64,000 nt of DNA from Siphonodentalium dalli (lineage: Eukaryota; Mollusca; Scaphopoda; Gadilida; Siphonodentaliidae). Below are positions 29,401 through 44,400 of the stretch, in pieces. Position 1 is the first letter of the stretch, and the number at the start of each line of letters is the position of its first letter. The stretch is taken from the NCBI GenBank assembly GCA_032622095.1, contig CP136064.1, forward strand, positions 114,130,004-114,194,003, written 5' to 3'. The notes below the pieces were generated by a model. The model was not told the DNA's origin. It saw only the letters and a program-made list of their open reading frames with translations, and did not search any database. The translations under genes and the position numbers were made by a program.

Positions 29401-32400
29401 ATGAATAATAGACCATTCCAATGTAAATTGGGTGGGAGAATTAATTCAGTATAGAAAGGGTTAATCGTCTTTCCAGGAGCAGCCAGAGGACCAAGGATCA
29501 AAGAAAGTGGATGATGACGAGGACAGTAAAAATCCAGCATTTATTCCTAGGAAAGGAGCATTTTATGAACATGACTTGAGAACGTTTGATGAAGGTGGAG
29601 ATCAAAGGTACTTAAATGTCCACTTAATATTTGACTCTAATAATTATATACAGAGTCCGTGTTATTGACTATTGTTGGCATGAAATAAAATTAAAAATAT
29701 ATATATTCCACCAGGATACATAAGAGCTGTGGCCTAGGAGTGTCCACCAAGTGATAGAGTTTCGCAAATTCACCCCAAGACTTCCCCCTTTATTTATCCA
29801 AAATGCATGAAAATTCAAAGCTAGGAGATAGAGTTATTTCCCTTCCATCGAGAATAAAAGACTGGCAGTACAGTCGAGATCAAATTTATGCACAGAACAC
29901 ACATTGGTACCTCGACAGAACAATTTGTTCACAGTTTATTCAACCAGATAAGTTGATAATATAATGTTTTGGAGCTTCCTCTTTCAAATGGTATATAATA
30001 TAGAGTATGTTGTATATAACATGATCTGGCGATTTGAAAATTAAGTTTAACGGTTCAAACTTAGAGTTTTCCGATGAATGGCAACAAGCCATATTTCCGA
30101 CTAAATCCTGAAAAGTTACCCATAATTTTGCTGTGGTTAAGGAGTCGATTACTTAGGGCATTACTGTACGTGTAAACGCTGTGTCATAATCATATTCTCA
30201 CTCATTTCCACTTAAGTAGACCTTTACTCGATTAATCTATTGTTATGTCAGCAACTTTCATTGAATCACAATTGTTGAAACCGAATCATCTGATCGGATA
30301 TATAAATATTGTATTGCTTAAATGCCTGTTGTTTCAAGTGTTAATGGGTATATTGTGATAACTATTGTTATCCCTGAACGATAATGCATATATGATCTTA
30401 CGTGGATTAAGAATGAAGAGTACCTGAAAATCATGTTAAACATTTATTTCCCATTGAGATGCGCTCTCTCTCTTATGATCTGTATATATATAAAACCTGT
30501 TGCATGTGTATGTGTGTGTGACTCGGATACACTTTTGGCACGTTTATAACTTTCAACTCTTAAAAGTTATTTTAGCCCAAAATCGGAACATGCAATTTGA
30601 CACATCTTAGAATTTGACACCCAAATTTTCAGTCAGATCGGTTAAAGATGGCCTCAGATATTGCACATTTTCCAAGGGTCGAGATGGCGTAATTTCCATC
30701 ACCAATTAGGAGTAATTTAGCATACTAAAGCATGGGCGTCGCAGAGAGCACTAAGAAAATCGCCCTAGTCACCACATATAACAGATAAAACAATTTGATA
30801 TACCAAAATTATGCTATGCTGATCAATCTGGTAAAGAGAAAACAACAAGTGTATATGTCAAATGTACAGAAATCAGTCTTTGTTTTATAAATGGCTTTAC
30901 ATGTATAAAGAAAGCTATGTTGCAAGTGGATTAATCCAGCTGCATGATTGATAATGCTTGGCGCCGCCCACCAATTTCTCAAATTGTCAATGCTGCCTTC
31001 AGATTATGAAATGTTGTTTTCACTTCATGTATAAATAAATTAATGTTTTGTTTCCCTGTTCAAAACATGTGACCTAATTTTGACATATAAATTGTCTCCC
31101 TATGAAATACTACAGTACCTTTTAATAGTTTACTATAAACAAAATTGCTGCCTGCAAGTTATTTGAATCGGTCAAGCTGGGGAAAATTGGTGTGTTCCAC
31201 CGTAATATACCTTGTAAGTTATTAAATTATTGTCAATAACACTTAATTTCTAATAAATATTCCATAAAAGTATCTATACATCCCTCCATTATCCAACTTT
31301 CCATATACAACTAACTGAAAATACAGGTATTTATTATTTTAATTACCGGTACCTAAATAACATTTATTTTTATTGAAGGCCGAAGAAACCATTATGGAAA
31401 GATGTTGATAAATGGTTTCATGATAGATTTGATGACCATCAGCAAGCACCGAAATCTAGAGAAGAATTAATCGCTATATATGGATATGATATCAGGGCAT
31501 ATGATAAAGAACCACCTATGCCACCAAGACGACAAAATCGCAGGTAAGGAATTTCCAAAATGTTATGTCAGAGTTCCATTGAATTGATTTGTGTTAAAGA
31601 TACAGAAGGCCTTAGCTGGTGGGTAAAGCTGAACAAATTATATAAATCTTTTCAAACAATTATCAACAAAAAAACGTGAAAAGTCTCCTTGATGACTTGG
31701 CACCTGTGCTACCAAAGGGCGCGAGCAGTCTACAAAAGAGAGGATAATGCCACTAAACGATATGACATTCCTCATTTACTGCAACAAGCCTGAGTTTAGT
31801 GTGCCTGTCATTTGCATAATTAGGTTCCCAGAAGGTGAATTTAGTGATGCTAGCCCACTATGCGGGATAGCGTCACTAAATTCACCCTCTGGGGTCAAGC
31901 ATTCAGCGGGTCAACATTAGGTCACTTCATCAATCCTAATATACTGAATATACATGTATAATTTCCCAACAATCGGCCTCAGGATTCTTGATATCAGTGT
32001 TCACACTGGCCCAAAATTTACTTGAGCCACCACCTTAGCCACTTGTGATTTTTTTTTAGCCACTTTTCATTTACTTGAGCCACATTTTTTCAACCCAAAT
32101 TTTTTGGAGCCATATTTTTTGGAACATATTCAAAGAACAACACAAGCTAATTTAATCACATATTTATTATAATATAATATAACATGTTCTGGTAGGTAAA
32201 ATAACAACAATGAGAACAATATTAATAATCAAACAATGAAAATTATGCGAGATTTTACATCTGCCCATTTATTAAATGAATTAACAAAATTAAAATCTAA
32301 CATTGGAGGGCCTTCAGTTGCAATTTTCATTAACAAGTTTAAATGTGGAACAGAAAGTCTGTTGCATCACACAAATTTGTCGAATCAACTACTTTAACGC

Positions 32401-35400
32401 ATACTACAGTTTTATCAGGATTCCGTTCTATGGATTACTTTCCAAAAAAATCGGTTACTTTTTTCGTTTTAGTAGACGGTTCCGCACTAAGTTGGTACTT
32501 ATGTAAAATGTCAAAACACAATGAACTAACGAGTATTACAAGCGGATGTTACTGTTAATGAGAAACACATGGCCTTTGTTTCACTAATGTCTTCTTATTG
32601 AGTAGAAATAAGAAACCATTCGTTGTACGAGATACAATTACATCCAGTCGCTGTGACATAAGCCGAGAATAAATAGCGAGTGCTTTCATTCAGACTGCCT
32701 CATGGCGGGATAGTGTTGTCTGATTGTAAACTTAATCTGTCCGACGGCATTTATTTTAAGAGCCACACACCTAAATTCTTTGAGCCACTTTCTTTAGCCA
32801 CTAGCACATTTTCTTGAGCCACTTTTGTTTTTCTTTCGCAATATGCGACATTTGCTCACGGCAGCGTGAACACTGCTTGAGATATAGTGTACTGTGTCCA
32901 GGGGAAATTACTTATTTTGAGGTGTTTATTTTCATTATGCAACTTGCATTTCCTTTTGAATTTATGACTATGTCCACTATTACTCATCTGTCCTGCTCAG
33001 TCACTACACTAGAACTCTTCAGCTCCCTTTAGTCACATCCAACTCTTCCATTCATACACCATAAACTCAAGTAGTTGACTCATGTACATCGGAAATAGTT
33101 ACCAGCATGTCTTTAATCATAACTCAGCATCATCAGTACTATCATAATCTGAGCAGAGACTGTAATACTTGGCATTTTTAGGGTGTTATAGGGTAGAATG
33201 TTCGTGTGCTTCGGTTTGTACAGAGCTGCAGAAAGAACATATGTATCCAGCACTTGTAATTGTTGCACCAAAACTGAATATATATTGAACAATTCCTGTT
33301 TGTATTCCTTCATAAATATGAACTTTGAATTTATGAACATTGTTACGGCTTTGAAGAGACTTAGTTCTGAATTTATCTCTAGGCCTAGACAGCAGCGAAT
33401 TCTCGGTGACTATGTACAAAATGATGAACGACCTGCAGGTGAACCAAGAGAAGACGAAAATGAGGAAGAGCCAAGACCACAGAGGATTGACAGGAATCAA
33501 GAAAACCGGCGCCAAAATCGTGACAGATATGAGAGGAGAGATCCGAGAAACAGGGAAAACAGGAGAGGAGGTGGTGGAAGTCGATACGAGAGGCAATATG
33601 ATCAGGAAAATCGTGGCGGCGGTGGTGGTGATCGAAGGAGGTTTAATCGTAATCGAAATCGTAACAGACGACCTTACCAGGAACATTTTGGTGAACAAAA
33701 TAATGAGGTTTCGGAGATCAACAATCATCAAGTCAATGAAAGTCGCAACAACAGGGAAGTGAGGATCGAAAAAGTGGAAGACAAGGCTGACGATATGAAC
33801 AATGATGAGGAGATGATACAAAGAGAGCTGCTCAGAAATAGAGGTGATTTGAGACAAATCTGGGTTATATCCGATTTTTGGATTTATACATAGTAAAAAT
33901 CTATTTTAGGCCTATAAAATAAATTGTGTAGTTTGGGTTGCGTGCCAGTAAAATATAGGGTTGGTTGGTCGGCTGTTATTGCCCCCTGAAATTGTTTGTT
34001 TGGGCTAGTTTGGGGGACTATTAAAATAGCCGCTGTCTGTCCGTCCGTCAGTCCAGCCGTCCATCTAGCCGTCCATTCGGAAAGTTTCCTGATGAGAGCT
34101 TTATTTTGAGCTATCAGATTGAAACAAATTGGTATGTGCGTTTATTAGCTCAAAACACAGGTCAAGTTCGAATATGGGTTTGGTTCTCCCATTTTTGGTG
34201 GAGTTATAGTCCCTTTTCGACTTTGAATCTGTCCATCCTTTCGGAAAGTTTCCGGATGATAACTTTTGTTTGTGTGATCGAATCTGAACCAAAAAAAATG
34301 GTTTGTGAGGTTATCATCTCCAAATACAGGTCAAGTTCTAATATGGGTTCGGTCCACCCATTTTTGCAGGAGTTCTAGTCCTTGTCGACTTAAAATTTGC
34401 CGATTATTTTGGTTTCGGGATGATGACTTTAGTTTCTGTAATTTGATTGTTTTTAAATTTGGTATATGGATTAAACATATGAAGATACAGGTCAGTTTCG
34501 AATCTGGGTTTGCCAGAGTTATTGTCCTTGTCGACTTAAAATTTGACAATTATTTTGGTTTCCTGATGATAACATTACTTTTAGTTTATATCTGATTGTT
34601 TTTAAATTCAACTGAATCTCTTGATATTTTGTACATGGTTCAAATTTTAGAAGACAAAGGCCAAATTTTTTTAAGAGTCTTGATCAACAAAATGTGTTGA
34701 TAAAAACGTCCCTCTGCATAATAATTAATTGCAGTGTGTAAAATGTTCCAGTACTGTGCATACTTTCCATTACTTTACCTCAACATTGATTAAGCTATTT
34801 GCTAACTTGAATAAGAATACTCAATCGGGGTCTTACTTGAACTACACAATAGCACCAAACCTTGATTATTCTATGTTATAGATGGTATATACTCAAATAA
34901 AAAGTTATTTTTCAGACTTTCCAGCAGCCATCTGACAGTAATATGCTAATTTAGATCAGTGATTGTTTTTTTAAGTCCCAATAAAAATATCAATACAAAA
35001 ATATTTGGGATGAGAATTCTGAACTAGTTTGGATGTCTATCCATTTATCTGTTCGATATATAATTTATTGATAAGCATGAGAATATTACGATTTGATCCA
35101 CAGATCGATCAGAGTTGTCTTACCATCTAGTTATCATTTTGTGGTTTATGTTTGTGATTCAGCACCATTTTAATTATTATTCCTTAATTAATCAGAATGG
35201 TTATGTTTTCAGGTTGTCTTGAGAAGTGAACTTGAGCTACCTTTTTAATACGGGGAGCTAGCACTGAGATTCAACCAAAATTCACACAAATGTCTTCCTT
35301 ATGAAAACATACTAAAATATGAAACTACTTGTGATTTGAACTGTTAATTTATTTTTATTTTTTTTTAATTATATCCCATTTACGAAACGGCCAACAACTT

Positions 35401-38400
35401 TTTTACCAACATTGCAAAAATAAAAATCCTATTATATTTTTCACCCATGGTGTTCAGTTTGTTTAAGACTTATCACCAAACCGTTCTATCAGTCATAACA
35501 TAATGGGGAAAATGAGAATAATTGAGATATTAATGTGTTGGTTTTACTTATTTTGATTCGCCAAAAAATTATTTCAAGTGAATATATGAGATTTGCATTC
35601 ACCAGGATCTTGTGGAGGTAATTGTCAATCAGTATGTCTAGGTTTTTGCTTCCAAATTTTGTCCCCTCTTCCATATAGACATTTTTCTATCTAATGTTTG
35701 TGAACTAATTATAAAATTGCTTTGGTCTAATGTTGATAATCTTTGAATTTGATCTTATCTTCTGTTGTTATTAGTCGATATCAAATTGTTAACTATAAAC
35801 AATTTCCTATTATTTTTTTTCTACAGAAGAAAATGAAAGTAAAACTAGATACCAAACATCTCCAAAGCAATATGATAATAAGAAAGGCTATTCACATCCT
35901 CCACGTATGCAGAAAATGGAGGCCCAGCAAGGAAAATCTAAGCGATATTCGTCACTGCGGCAGAGGAAATCACCAGAAACAACATTCGAGACGCCTACAT
36001 CAGGAGATGGAAATTTTTACCCTGGTGAGTAATCCAGAGTATCTTTCACCCATCCATTGAATTTGCCTTTTTCAACAATTATAACTCAATTAGTTTATTC
36101 TTCACATGTAACATGTGTATACAACATCTTTTTCAATCTGTTCTTCAATTTATATTATATGTATGCTCACTTTTTTAACTTGAGATTTCTGCTTGAGTGG
36201 TCATAGTTGGAGGTGTGGAAAAAACAATTGCTGATTGTAATCAGACTCTTGTTTGATGTTAAAAGCACTGGCGGCGTTCGTTGCAGAAATATTTATATTT
36301 GATCAAATCGCCATCAACAGAAGGAACACCAACATATATACAGTTCCGATCATATGCCAAACATAATCAGCGCGTAAATAGTATATTGTCGTCAAGACGT
36401 ACGATGGTGTGTGTAAACAGGAGACTGCTCGTGTTACAGAAGTTGTGCTTCTGTTTACATAACACAGCGCAATTCTATTGGTTAATCACACAAAAATTAT
36501 ATGAACGCTCTTTTTTATTTCCATATCAGGAAAAACAGTAACAAATAATGCTCTTTATGTTTACCATATCCGGATCTAAACAAAAGCTAGGAAACGTAAC
36601 GTTTTTTGCTTTTGTTTACATAACAAAGGGGAAAAGTTGACAATAACATACTGTTTATGCCATATTTCTGATTGGCATAAGAACAAAGTCTGTCTATTCC
36701 TTCTGTTTATGGCGGTTTTTGACGGAGGTGAATATTTTAACAGCATACCCAATGCCAACGCCGCCGTATCTTTAGATTGGTCCATGGTGAATACAGGTAT
36801 ATATGTAAATATGTTCTAATTTGTTTTCCATCTACTATTATAACAAATGCTGGAAAGACAATCAATCAATGAGTTACCATTACAGTGAAATATCCTGTTG
36901 ACCAGTGAATATATTATAGGTTATCAACAAGACGTGGCTTCTTTCAAGTCAACACAGCGGCATGCGGGTAGCTCAGCGCCAAAGAGTCATGTCGGAGGCT
37001 ACAACAGACAGGTCATCCCACCACAGATACCATTCGCATTACCGGGTATGCATTAGAATGATCACACCTTATTTTAACTCTCTTAATTACTGATTTAACC
37101 ATTTGAGTGCCAGGGGCCGATCTCATCGGCCCTAAACCTACAAAATAAGTCTGTTAAAGAATATAAGAATAAATTATTAAAATTGTAAAAAAATGGTAAA
37201 AAAAAAAAAATTGTTAGGCCAATGCATTCTCTTATATATGCGAGGCGACCTATGGTCGACTCGCATATATAAGAGAATGCATTAGCACAGGGTATATGGG
37301 TCGATACAAAAATCGGACCTGGCACTCAAAGGGTTAATCATTCCATTTAGTTCTAAAAGTATACATTGGGATATGGCATATTATTCTATTGTGAAATGAT
37401 ACTGTACCTCATATCAAAATCTGTGTTTAAACTGAAATTTTTTGTTTACATGCGTCACTCTCACTCAAAACAGACTTGTTGAGCTCATGAAGCATGTTCG
37501 ATTCCCTGCTCAAGAATTTTGTCCCGATTGTGACATGTAAACAAAAAACTTTGAATGATATGTAGTATATCATTTTGAATAGTTTAACCCTTTCTATACT
37601 AAATGGATTCTCCCACTCAGTCTTAAAAGTATTCATTGGATGGTCTATTATTCATCTGGAGGGATGTTTAGTAAAAGACAGCCTTAGCTGTATATTCTAT
37701 TTATTTATTGCACAAAACTTGTTCTTTGCATATTGAAAGTTTTTCAAAGGGATTCATTTGAGTCTGAGTTTAGTGTGCCTGTCATTTGCAGAATGAGGTC
37801 CACAGAGGGTGAATTTAATGATGCTATCCTGCATAGCTGGCTAGCATCACCAAAATCACCCTTTGGGGACCTCATTCTGCATGGCTTCATCTGCTATGGG
37901 AGACATTGACTCAGATTGAAGTTCCCAAATGGTGAATATTGTGATGTACACCCATTGGGAACCTCGATTATGCAATGTGTTGTCTGCCAATTTGGGGATA
38001 TAGAGAAACTAAACTAAAAAAGAAATAGAATTTATGTGAAGAAGTTTCTATAGAAATTTGATAATAAAGAAACTTTCCAGAGAAGATGAGGCCTAAGCAG
38101 AATGAGGTCCCCAGAGGGTGAATTTTGTGATGCTATCCCACTATACGGGATAGCGTCACTAAATTCACCCACTGGGGACCTCATTCTGCAAATGATGTCC
38201 AAACATTTATGAGGCCAGGGAAGCTAATTTGTATTCATAATGTGCATGAGTGCAGAAGAAAAAGAAATAGTTCTATGGTTCTTTGATACTTGATTCAAAC
38301 TCTCTCTAATGGTTAGATGTTTCAGAAAGAAAAAAACATTTCCTGTTTTTCACATTTAGTATCCATTGCAGTGAATTTGGGACCAGAACACATTCCAAAT

Positions 38401-41400
38401 CACAATAACACAATTTAGGTCAGTTGAGGTTATCGCTAGTACCTGAGCCATTTGCATATATAATTACATCATGAAAGTAGTAATAACCCAAATAAAGTTA
38501 CATTGTCCTAATAAAGCTACATTGATGTAATAAATGTAACGTTGATCAATTGTTGTAGTGAGCAGTGGATAATATGTATAAATAATATGCCATATAATAA
38601 TTTTTTTAAAAGATACTGAGCAGTGCACAGCTAGTAGGCCTATGGTGAAGTGACATGATTCTTTATTTGTAAGCAGACGACAGGTAGAGAAAGTCCAAAA
38701 TTCCCAGTGGATAATGGATAGTATTTATTCAACTGAATTTTCTATATTTTCATGAAAATTACCCATAATTCAACAGCATACAATGTTAATAATCAATATA
38801 CAGTTAGTTTAAAGCGTTAAAATTGTACAATCATGTCCCCCCGTAAGAAATAGTTACCATCCCAATTAATATGGGGACATCCTCAAATGCAGAACAGGTG
38901 TCCCAAAAAAATCTCTGGATTTTTCCCTGTGCAACACATCTGTGAAAATTGAGTTGCAAAAGGGTCAAGCTAGCAGATATTGTGAAATTTCTAAAAAAAA
39001 AAGAAGTTATTTTTCTTTTCTTTCTCATAAGATCCTGTATTAGAGCAACTTTTTCTTTTCTCTATATGTTTAATGTCAATAGTGAGTTTTCGAGTTCAAA
39101 CTGATAAGGGTAGCTACAAATTTGGTCATCAAAAACTGTTTTACAGGTAGATTTCTGCCCATTGACAATAGTATATGGTGATCAAACTGGACAAAAATCA
39201 ATATATTGTAGAGATATTGTAATTCGCCTTTGCATATAAGTTACATTCATCAGGGACTAGGCGACTGGGAAGGGGTTGGGTGTTTTTTTGGGGTGTCTGA
39301 TTTTGGAGAAAAAAATTCAGCAATTAAATTTCACGACTAAGACAACAGTTGGAATTTTCAGACTGCTCTAATATTCATTAACGTCAGTTAAATTTCCCAG
39401 CTAATATTTGGTATAATCTGTATTGTTTTAGACCCAGGGTCGATTAATGTCCTACTTTCAGTCAAATATACATGTAAGATTGAATAGGACCCTTAGTTGG
39501 AAACAATTAAGAGCATGCATTGTTAACCTATCATAATTTGGTATGAATAAAGAGGGTTCTATGCAAAACAATGAAAAAAACTGAAAAACTGATTAGACTG
39601 TGATAAGATTATCAGAGTATATAAGATCTATATGGTCAGTATTTTGTGTATTTATCAACCTATATTGTCCCTACTGCTGAACCACCTATATATAATTCTT
39701 GAGGTTTAAATAAGCCATGCCCGTTCAAGGGGTAAAAATTTATTTTCCGGAAAATAAGAAATCATGCAGTTAGTTAAAAAGCCATATTATGATACAGTAC
39801 ATAGTGTGTGATATGCAAAACACTCAACTCTGCAGAGACCCCACTAGATGAACTTTGGGTAAAATTCATACCATATTGTTCACAACATACCGATATAGCA
39901 CTTGGTAATTCTCACCACTCAAGATTTCGGTGTTGAATGGGTCACCGTGAATCACTCGCCCAAAAAAATTGCCACAGTGTTGAGTGTTTTGCTTATCGCA
40001 CTCTCTTTACATGCTGTATATAAACAAATGCTTGGTTCACACAAAGTGTGTTTTGTGGGTGACATCGCATTCATACTATCATTATACTATACTAATATTA
40101 GTATATTCTTGAGGAAATTCATTATTTTTTAACTTTTATTTCTAAATCATGCATGCCTTTAAGTCTTAGAAGCCACCTCGAAAATGTGAAAATCAAATAT
40201 GACTTTAATACCAACTTTATCAGTGGGTAGCAAGAAATAGTTAAATACACAGCTTGACTGCTATTTCTATAGAATTGATGCACTTCTGATTGAGAAAACC
40301 TTTGTGAAAGATTACTAGTCAACTGGACACCTACATATTCACTATCGCTTTATTATCCTTTATGGAGTTCACCATTTTACCCATACCTGTCGGACGCATT
40401 TCACAAACTCACTATTGAAGGTATTTTTTTCCTGCAGGTTCACAGATGTTGCCACCTGGTATGGTATTGCCACCAACATACCCAGTGGCCAGTAGTGCGC
40501 AGGTCGTCGGCACACAACAGGTTGCAAGTACTCATATACCAATTCCTCAAGTACCTGGCGTGCAGTCACCACCCATGGCTCAGATACCTTCTATAGCGCC
40601 AATAGCACAGATCCAGCAACCTGTCCCACACATACCGCCGGTGGCACCTATACCGCAAGGACAGCTTCCTCCCACTGGGATTCCTCCTCCTCCGGTACCT
40701 CCCGCACAAGGACAACTACCGACTGCCCAGGGTTTTCCTTCACCTCCTGTAAGTTATAATTTAAGGATAATATATCTCCTTCCGGTAGTGCTTCCAGCAA
40801 CAAAATCAATTCTATGAAACCAGGGTTTCCGCCAGGGGGGAATAAATGAGTCTGTATTTCAGCCGTTTGGGGAAACAAATAACGCGACGGGGCGACCATG
40901 GTTCGTCCAGTGGGGAGAAAATTTTGGTATTTGTCATTGAAAAGTAGTAATTTCCTTGCACCTGAGATACTCACAAAGCAATCTAAAGCTCTGTATATTA
41001 TGCAAGTTGATCAATTCCGTGGGTGCATAAATTCTGTTGATGGTATCCAGAGCAGTGATCACAAAATTACGCACATGAAACCGCCATCTGATTGAAGACT
41101 AAATAAAAGAACAAGCTACCAGTTATAGTGTTTACAAATTTATACGATTCCGACAGGTATAATTAAACACTAAAAAGCGTCTATGCATTGACCATTAATA
41201 CCTAGCAAGGATAATTGAATTACGTATTTCCAACAATTTCAACAGGTAGCTTCCGTGAAAATGAATTCGATAGGATATATTCTGTCAATCGTAAAACTAT
41301 TTGTGCGCTGTGACATACTGCAGAAGATATTTATAGCAGCATAATATGAATGGTAGCGAAATCGTTCAAACTGCGAACGCGTAGCTTGTTCAGTAGTCTG

Positions 41401-44400
41401 CATTAGTCCAACAACTACTGATGATCACTGCTATGGAACAGAGTTTTAGCCCCATTGTTATGAAATATAATTGAGTTTTGGCGGGAAATGTGAACATGTG
41501 CGTCATTGTTTATACATCTGTGTTTGGGACCCCACGCGGGATAACAAAACTATTGACTGTACTTTTACTTTATCTCCATATTGGGGGATATATTTTGCAT
41601 GGGATCTCCGAGTGTGAGTTGTTTCATGCACAGAAATTCCGTGCACAAAATATCCATACTCAGCAGTCTGGCATTCTTTGATGTTCCCACGACATTTTCA
41701 TATGTGTATTACGCTGTATACAATGTCACTATTTGACTGCACACCAAACATTGGTGCTTTTATTTCAAAGGGTACACTGTACCGGTAACATATTGTGCTC
41801 AATTGACCTGCCTTTCACCAGTATTCTGTTTAACCCTCAAACTCCCGTTGCAGTTGGATATTTCCGCTAAAGGAAGCCGTTCACACTGAACTATATGGAT
41901 ATATGTCCTGCGTTTGTAAACCATAGTAGAAAAGGGGTTAACTTTTTGTGGTCGCCTACGATCCCTCACGGTCTTCAGTGGCTTGCTCGGAATCAGTCGC
42001 GCAGTCCCAATATAACCGATTGAATCTCGTCAGTTTATTTTCTGCTACGAAACCGAACGGAAGTCTAAAGGGAGTATTGTTCCAAATTTGTCATTAACAA
42101 CAAGACAACAAATTTAATTTATCGATACAATAATTACTGGTCGCCTACGCGTTAGTTTTTAGAATTATTGTTTCGAATTCACGGACCGTTTCGCTTCAAA
42201 AACATACAATTGTCCGGGTTTTCGAACAGGCGGCGGACTTAAAATGTTTTGAATATGAAAATCAACATTTCGCCATAATCAGCCGCCATTTCAAGGCCTT
42301 ACGAGGCGCATAGATTATTGTAAGCAATTCATCTTTGTAATTATTATAGAACCTATAAGGTATGATATAATTTGTCAGATATAAAAAATGCCACGTGATT
42401 CGCTACCGGAAGTCTCCTAATTTCGTGGGAATTTATTTACGCGTGGACATTTATTTAGCAATAATTACCATCGCTACTGACACTATCTATCATAATGTTA
42501 TGAACAACATTCTTTCTCATAATACTTTGTTGTTTTATGGTTCAATACAACTGATCCAGATGTGTTGGTCACATTTGAACTTAAAGTTGATTACATCTTG
42601 GTTTATCAATGTAAAAACAGATACCTAAGAATAACAGTAGTGTCATTATTACTTTAATAAATTGACAGAGATTGATATTGGACAAGTGTTATAATTCTGT
42701 TCATGGTTTGATTCTCGTAACGGAGCATCACCTTCAATGTATCAATCTCAGCCATGTGCTAGCGGACCGGGGATCGCACCCTGGTCAGGGTATTCTGACA
42801 GAAATCAGAACTCGGTCCGATACAAATTCGACATTACTGAATAAAATCCGAATGCAAATGCCGACTTTCCCCATTACAACACTTGTTCAGGTATGTTGTT
42901 GTTGGTGCACTACGCTGTGCGATCGGGTGTGGACAATTAAAACTTAATGGCTGACCCATGTACACACCTTGGTGTGTGCATGTTACAGAACATTACTGGA
43001 GTCACTAGAACTCATCAAAATAACATGTTTTCACAAAATACTTTGTGTTTTCTGTTTCAATACTATCACACATGTCTCCTATGATTTAGATGTGTTTGTC
43101 GACGCTTGAAGTTGACTACAGTTTATCAATATCAGAAAAATAACGACTGTCGTGGTACTAAGATTCGTTAGTGTCATTAATTTCAGACAGGGATTGACAT
43201 CTGACAGGAGTCAGAATTCTGTTGAGTACATGATTCGATTCTCGTACAGTGCTTCAACTTCACTGTCAAATTTTGAACTGCTAGCATTTAATGATTGCAA
43301 ACATGACACTAAAATTAATCGTGATGACAGTTTCACTATTGTCTCAATTCCAGATTTTAGTTATTATTCTGAATTGTATCCAAAATTAACCCATCCTTTC
43401 AAAATTGCTGGGTTGTTTCTCGACTAAATGGTGTCTCCTTCCGGAATACAAACATAATTGCTTTCCTTCCTGTGCAGGTTTACCGAAAAGAAGCGGTGGG
43501 GGCTGGGTTACTACGATTCTGGATATGGCTCTAATTGGGACACAAAATTACACATCATGGGTGCTCCAGTTTGCATTCTCTAGAGTAAGGCAAGAAGCTT
43601 ATCGTCACTCTGACGGTGTTTAATCATGGTTTCACTATCTACAAATATATTTTAAGATACTTTGGTTTAAAAAAAAAAAAAAAACCTTTCCCCTTCTTGA
43701 TTCAATTATGAGAATGATTCCAGCCTGACAGGTATTTAGAGTCGTGGTGACTTGACCCCTCCAGTTAACTGGCCCACTGTCAATAACTGGCGACCGTGGC
43801 CTGGATGACGTTCCCCAATGAATAACGATATAATAGCAGTGGTATTCCAAGAAGAGGAAGGTGGGGGAGACATCATTTATGGCAAGTAACCATATCAAAT
43901 GTGAGCTTGGTACAAGAACAGGCTGTACATCCAATACAGCATGCATGGTTCATAAAGGGCATGGTAGGTGTTTTGAAGGTATTCATGGACTAGCTGGAGT
44001 CTCAATGAATTTTCAAATATATACGTGTCCCGACCTTTCATACCGTTGATATGGCGAATAGACTTCACACACGACTGAAGCATATTTACATGGAAAGCAT
44101 TTATATTGTCACGTGTCCCACGACCACTGCCAATAGCCTTTCCGACAAGAGGCCATCAGCATGGCTCTTCATACTTCTATTGCCCATATCAATTTGATTA
44201 TCTGGCACATAGACAATAAAACAGGCAAAGACGTTTGCGCTGTCCAGCTAAGCTTTCGAGGAAGCTCATTGACCAGCATTACCGACCTTTCCTAAGACGC
44301 AGGCAGGGGACCACCCCGTATGAGTGGATCCCATCCCCATGGCACCAGATGCCCGATCGTAAGGGCCTAAAACCATGCTGCCAACTCTGCGCATTTCGGT

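Noticed and set aside
33186-33857. 223-codon minus-strand open frame with hydrophobic character
   Set aside because: Exactly antisense to the purine-rich CASC3 exon 7; the composition of the sense strand creates it.
43152-44083. Cluster of 60-100-codon frames on both strands
   Set aside because: Lie within nested transposon DNA with no family match and no splice context.
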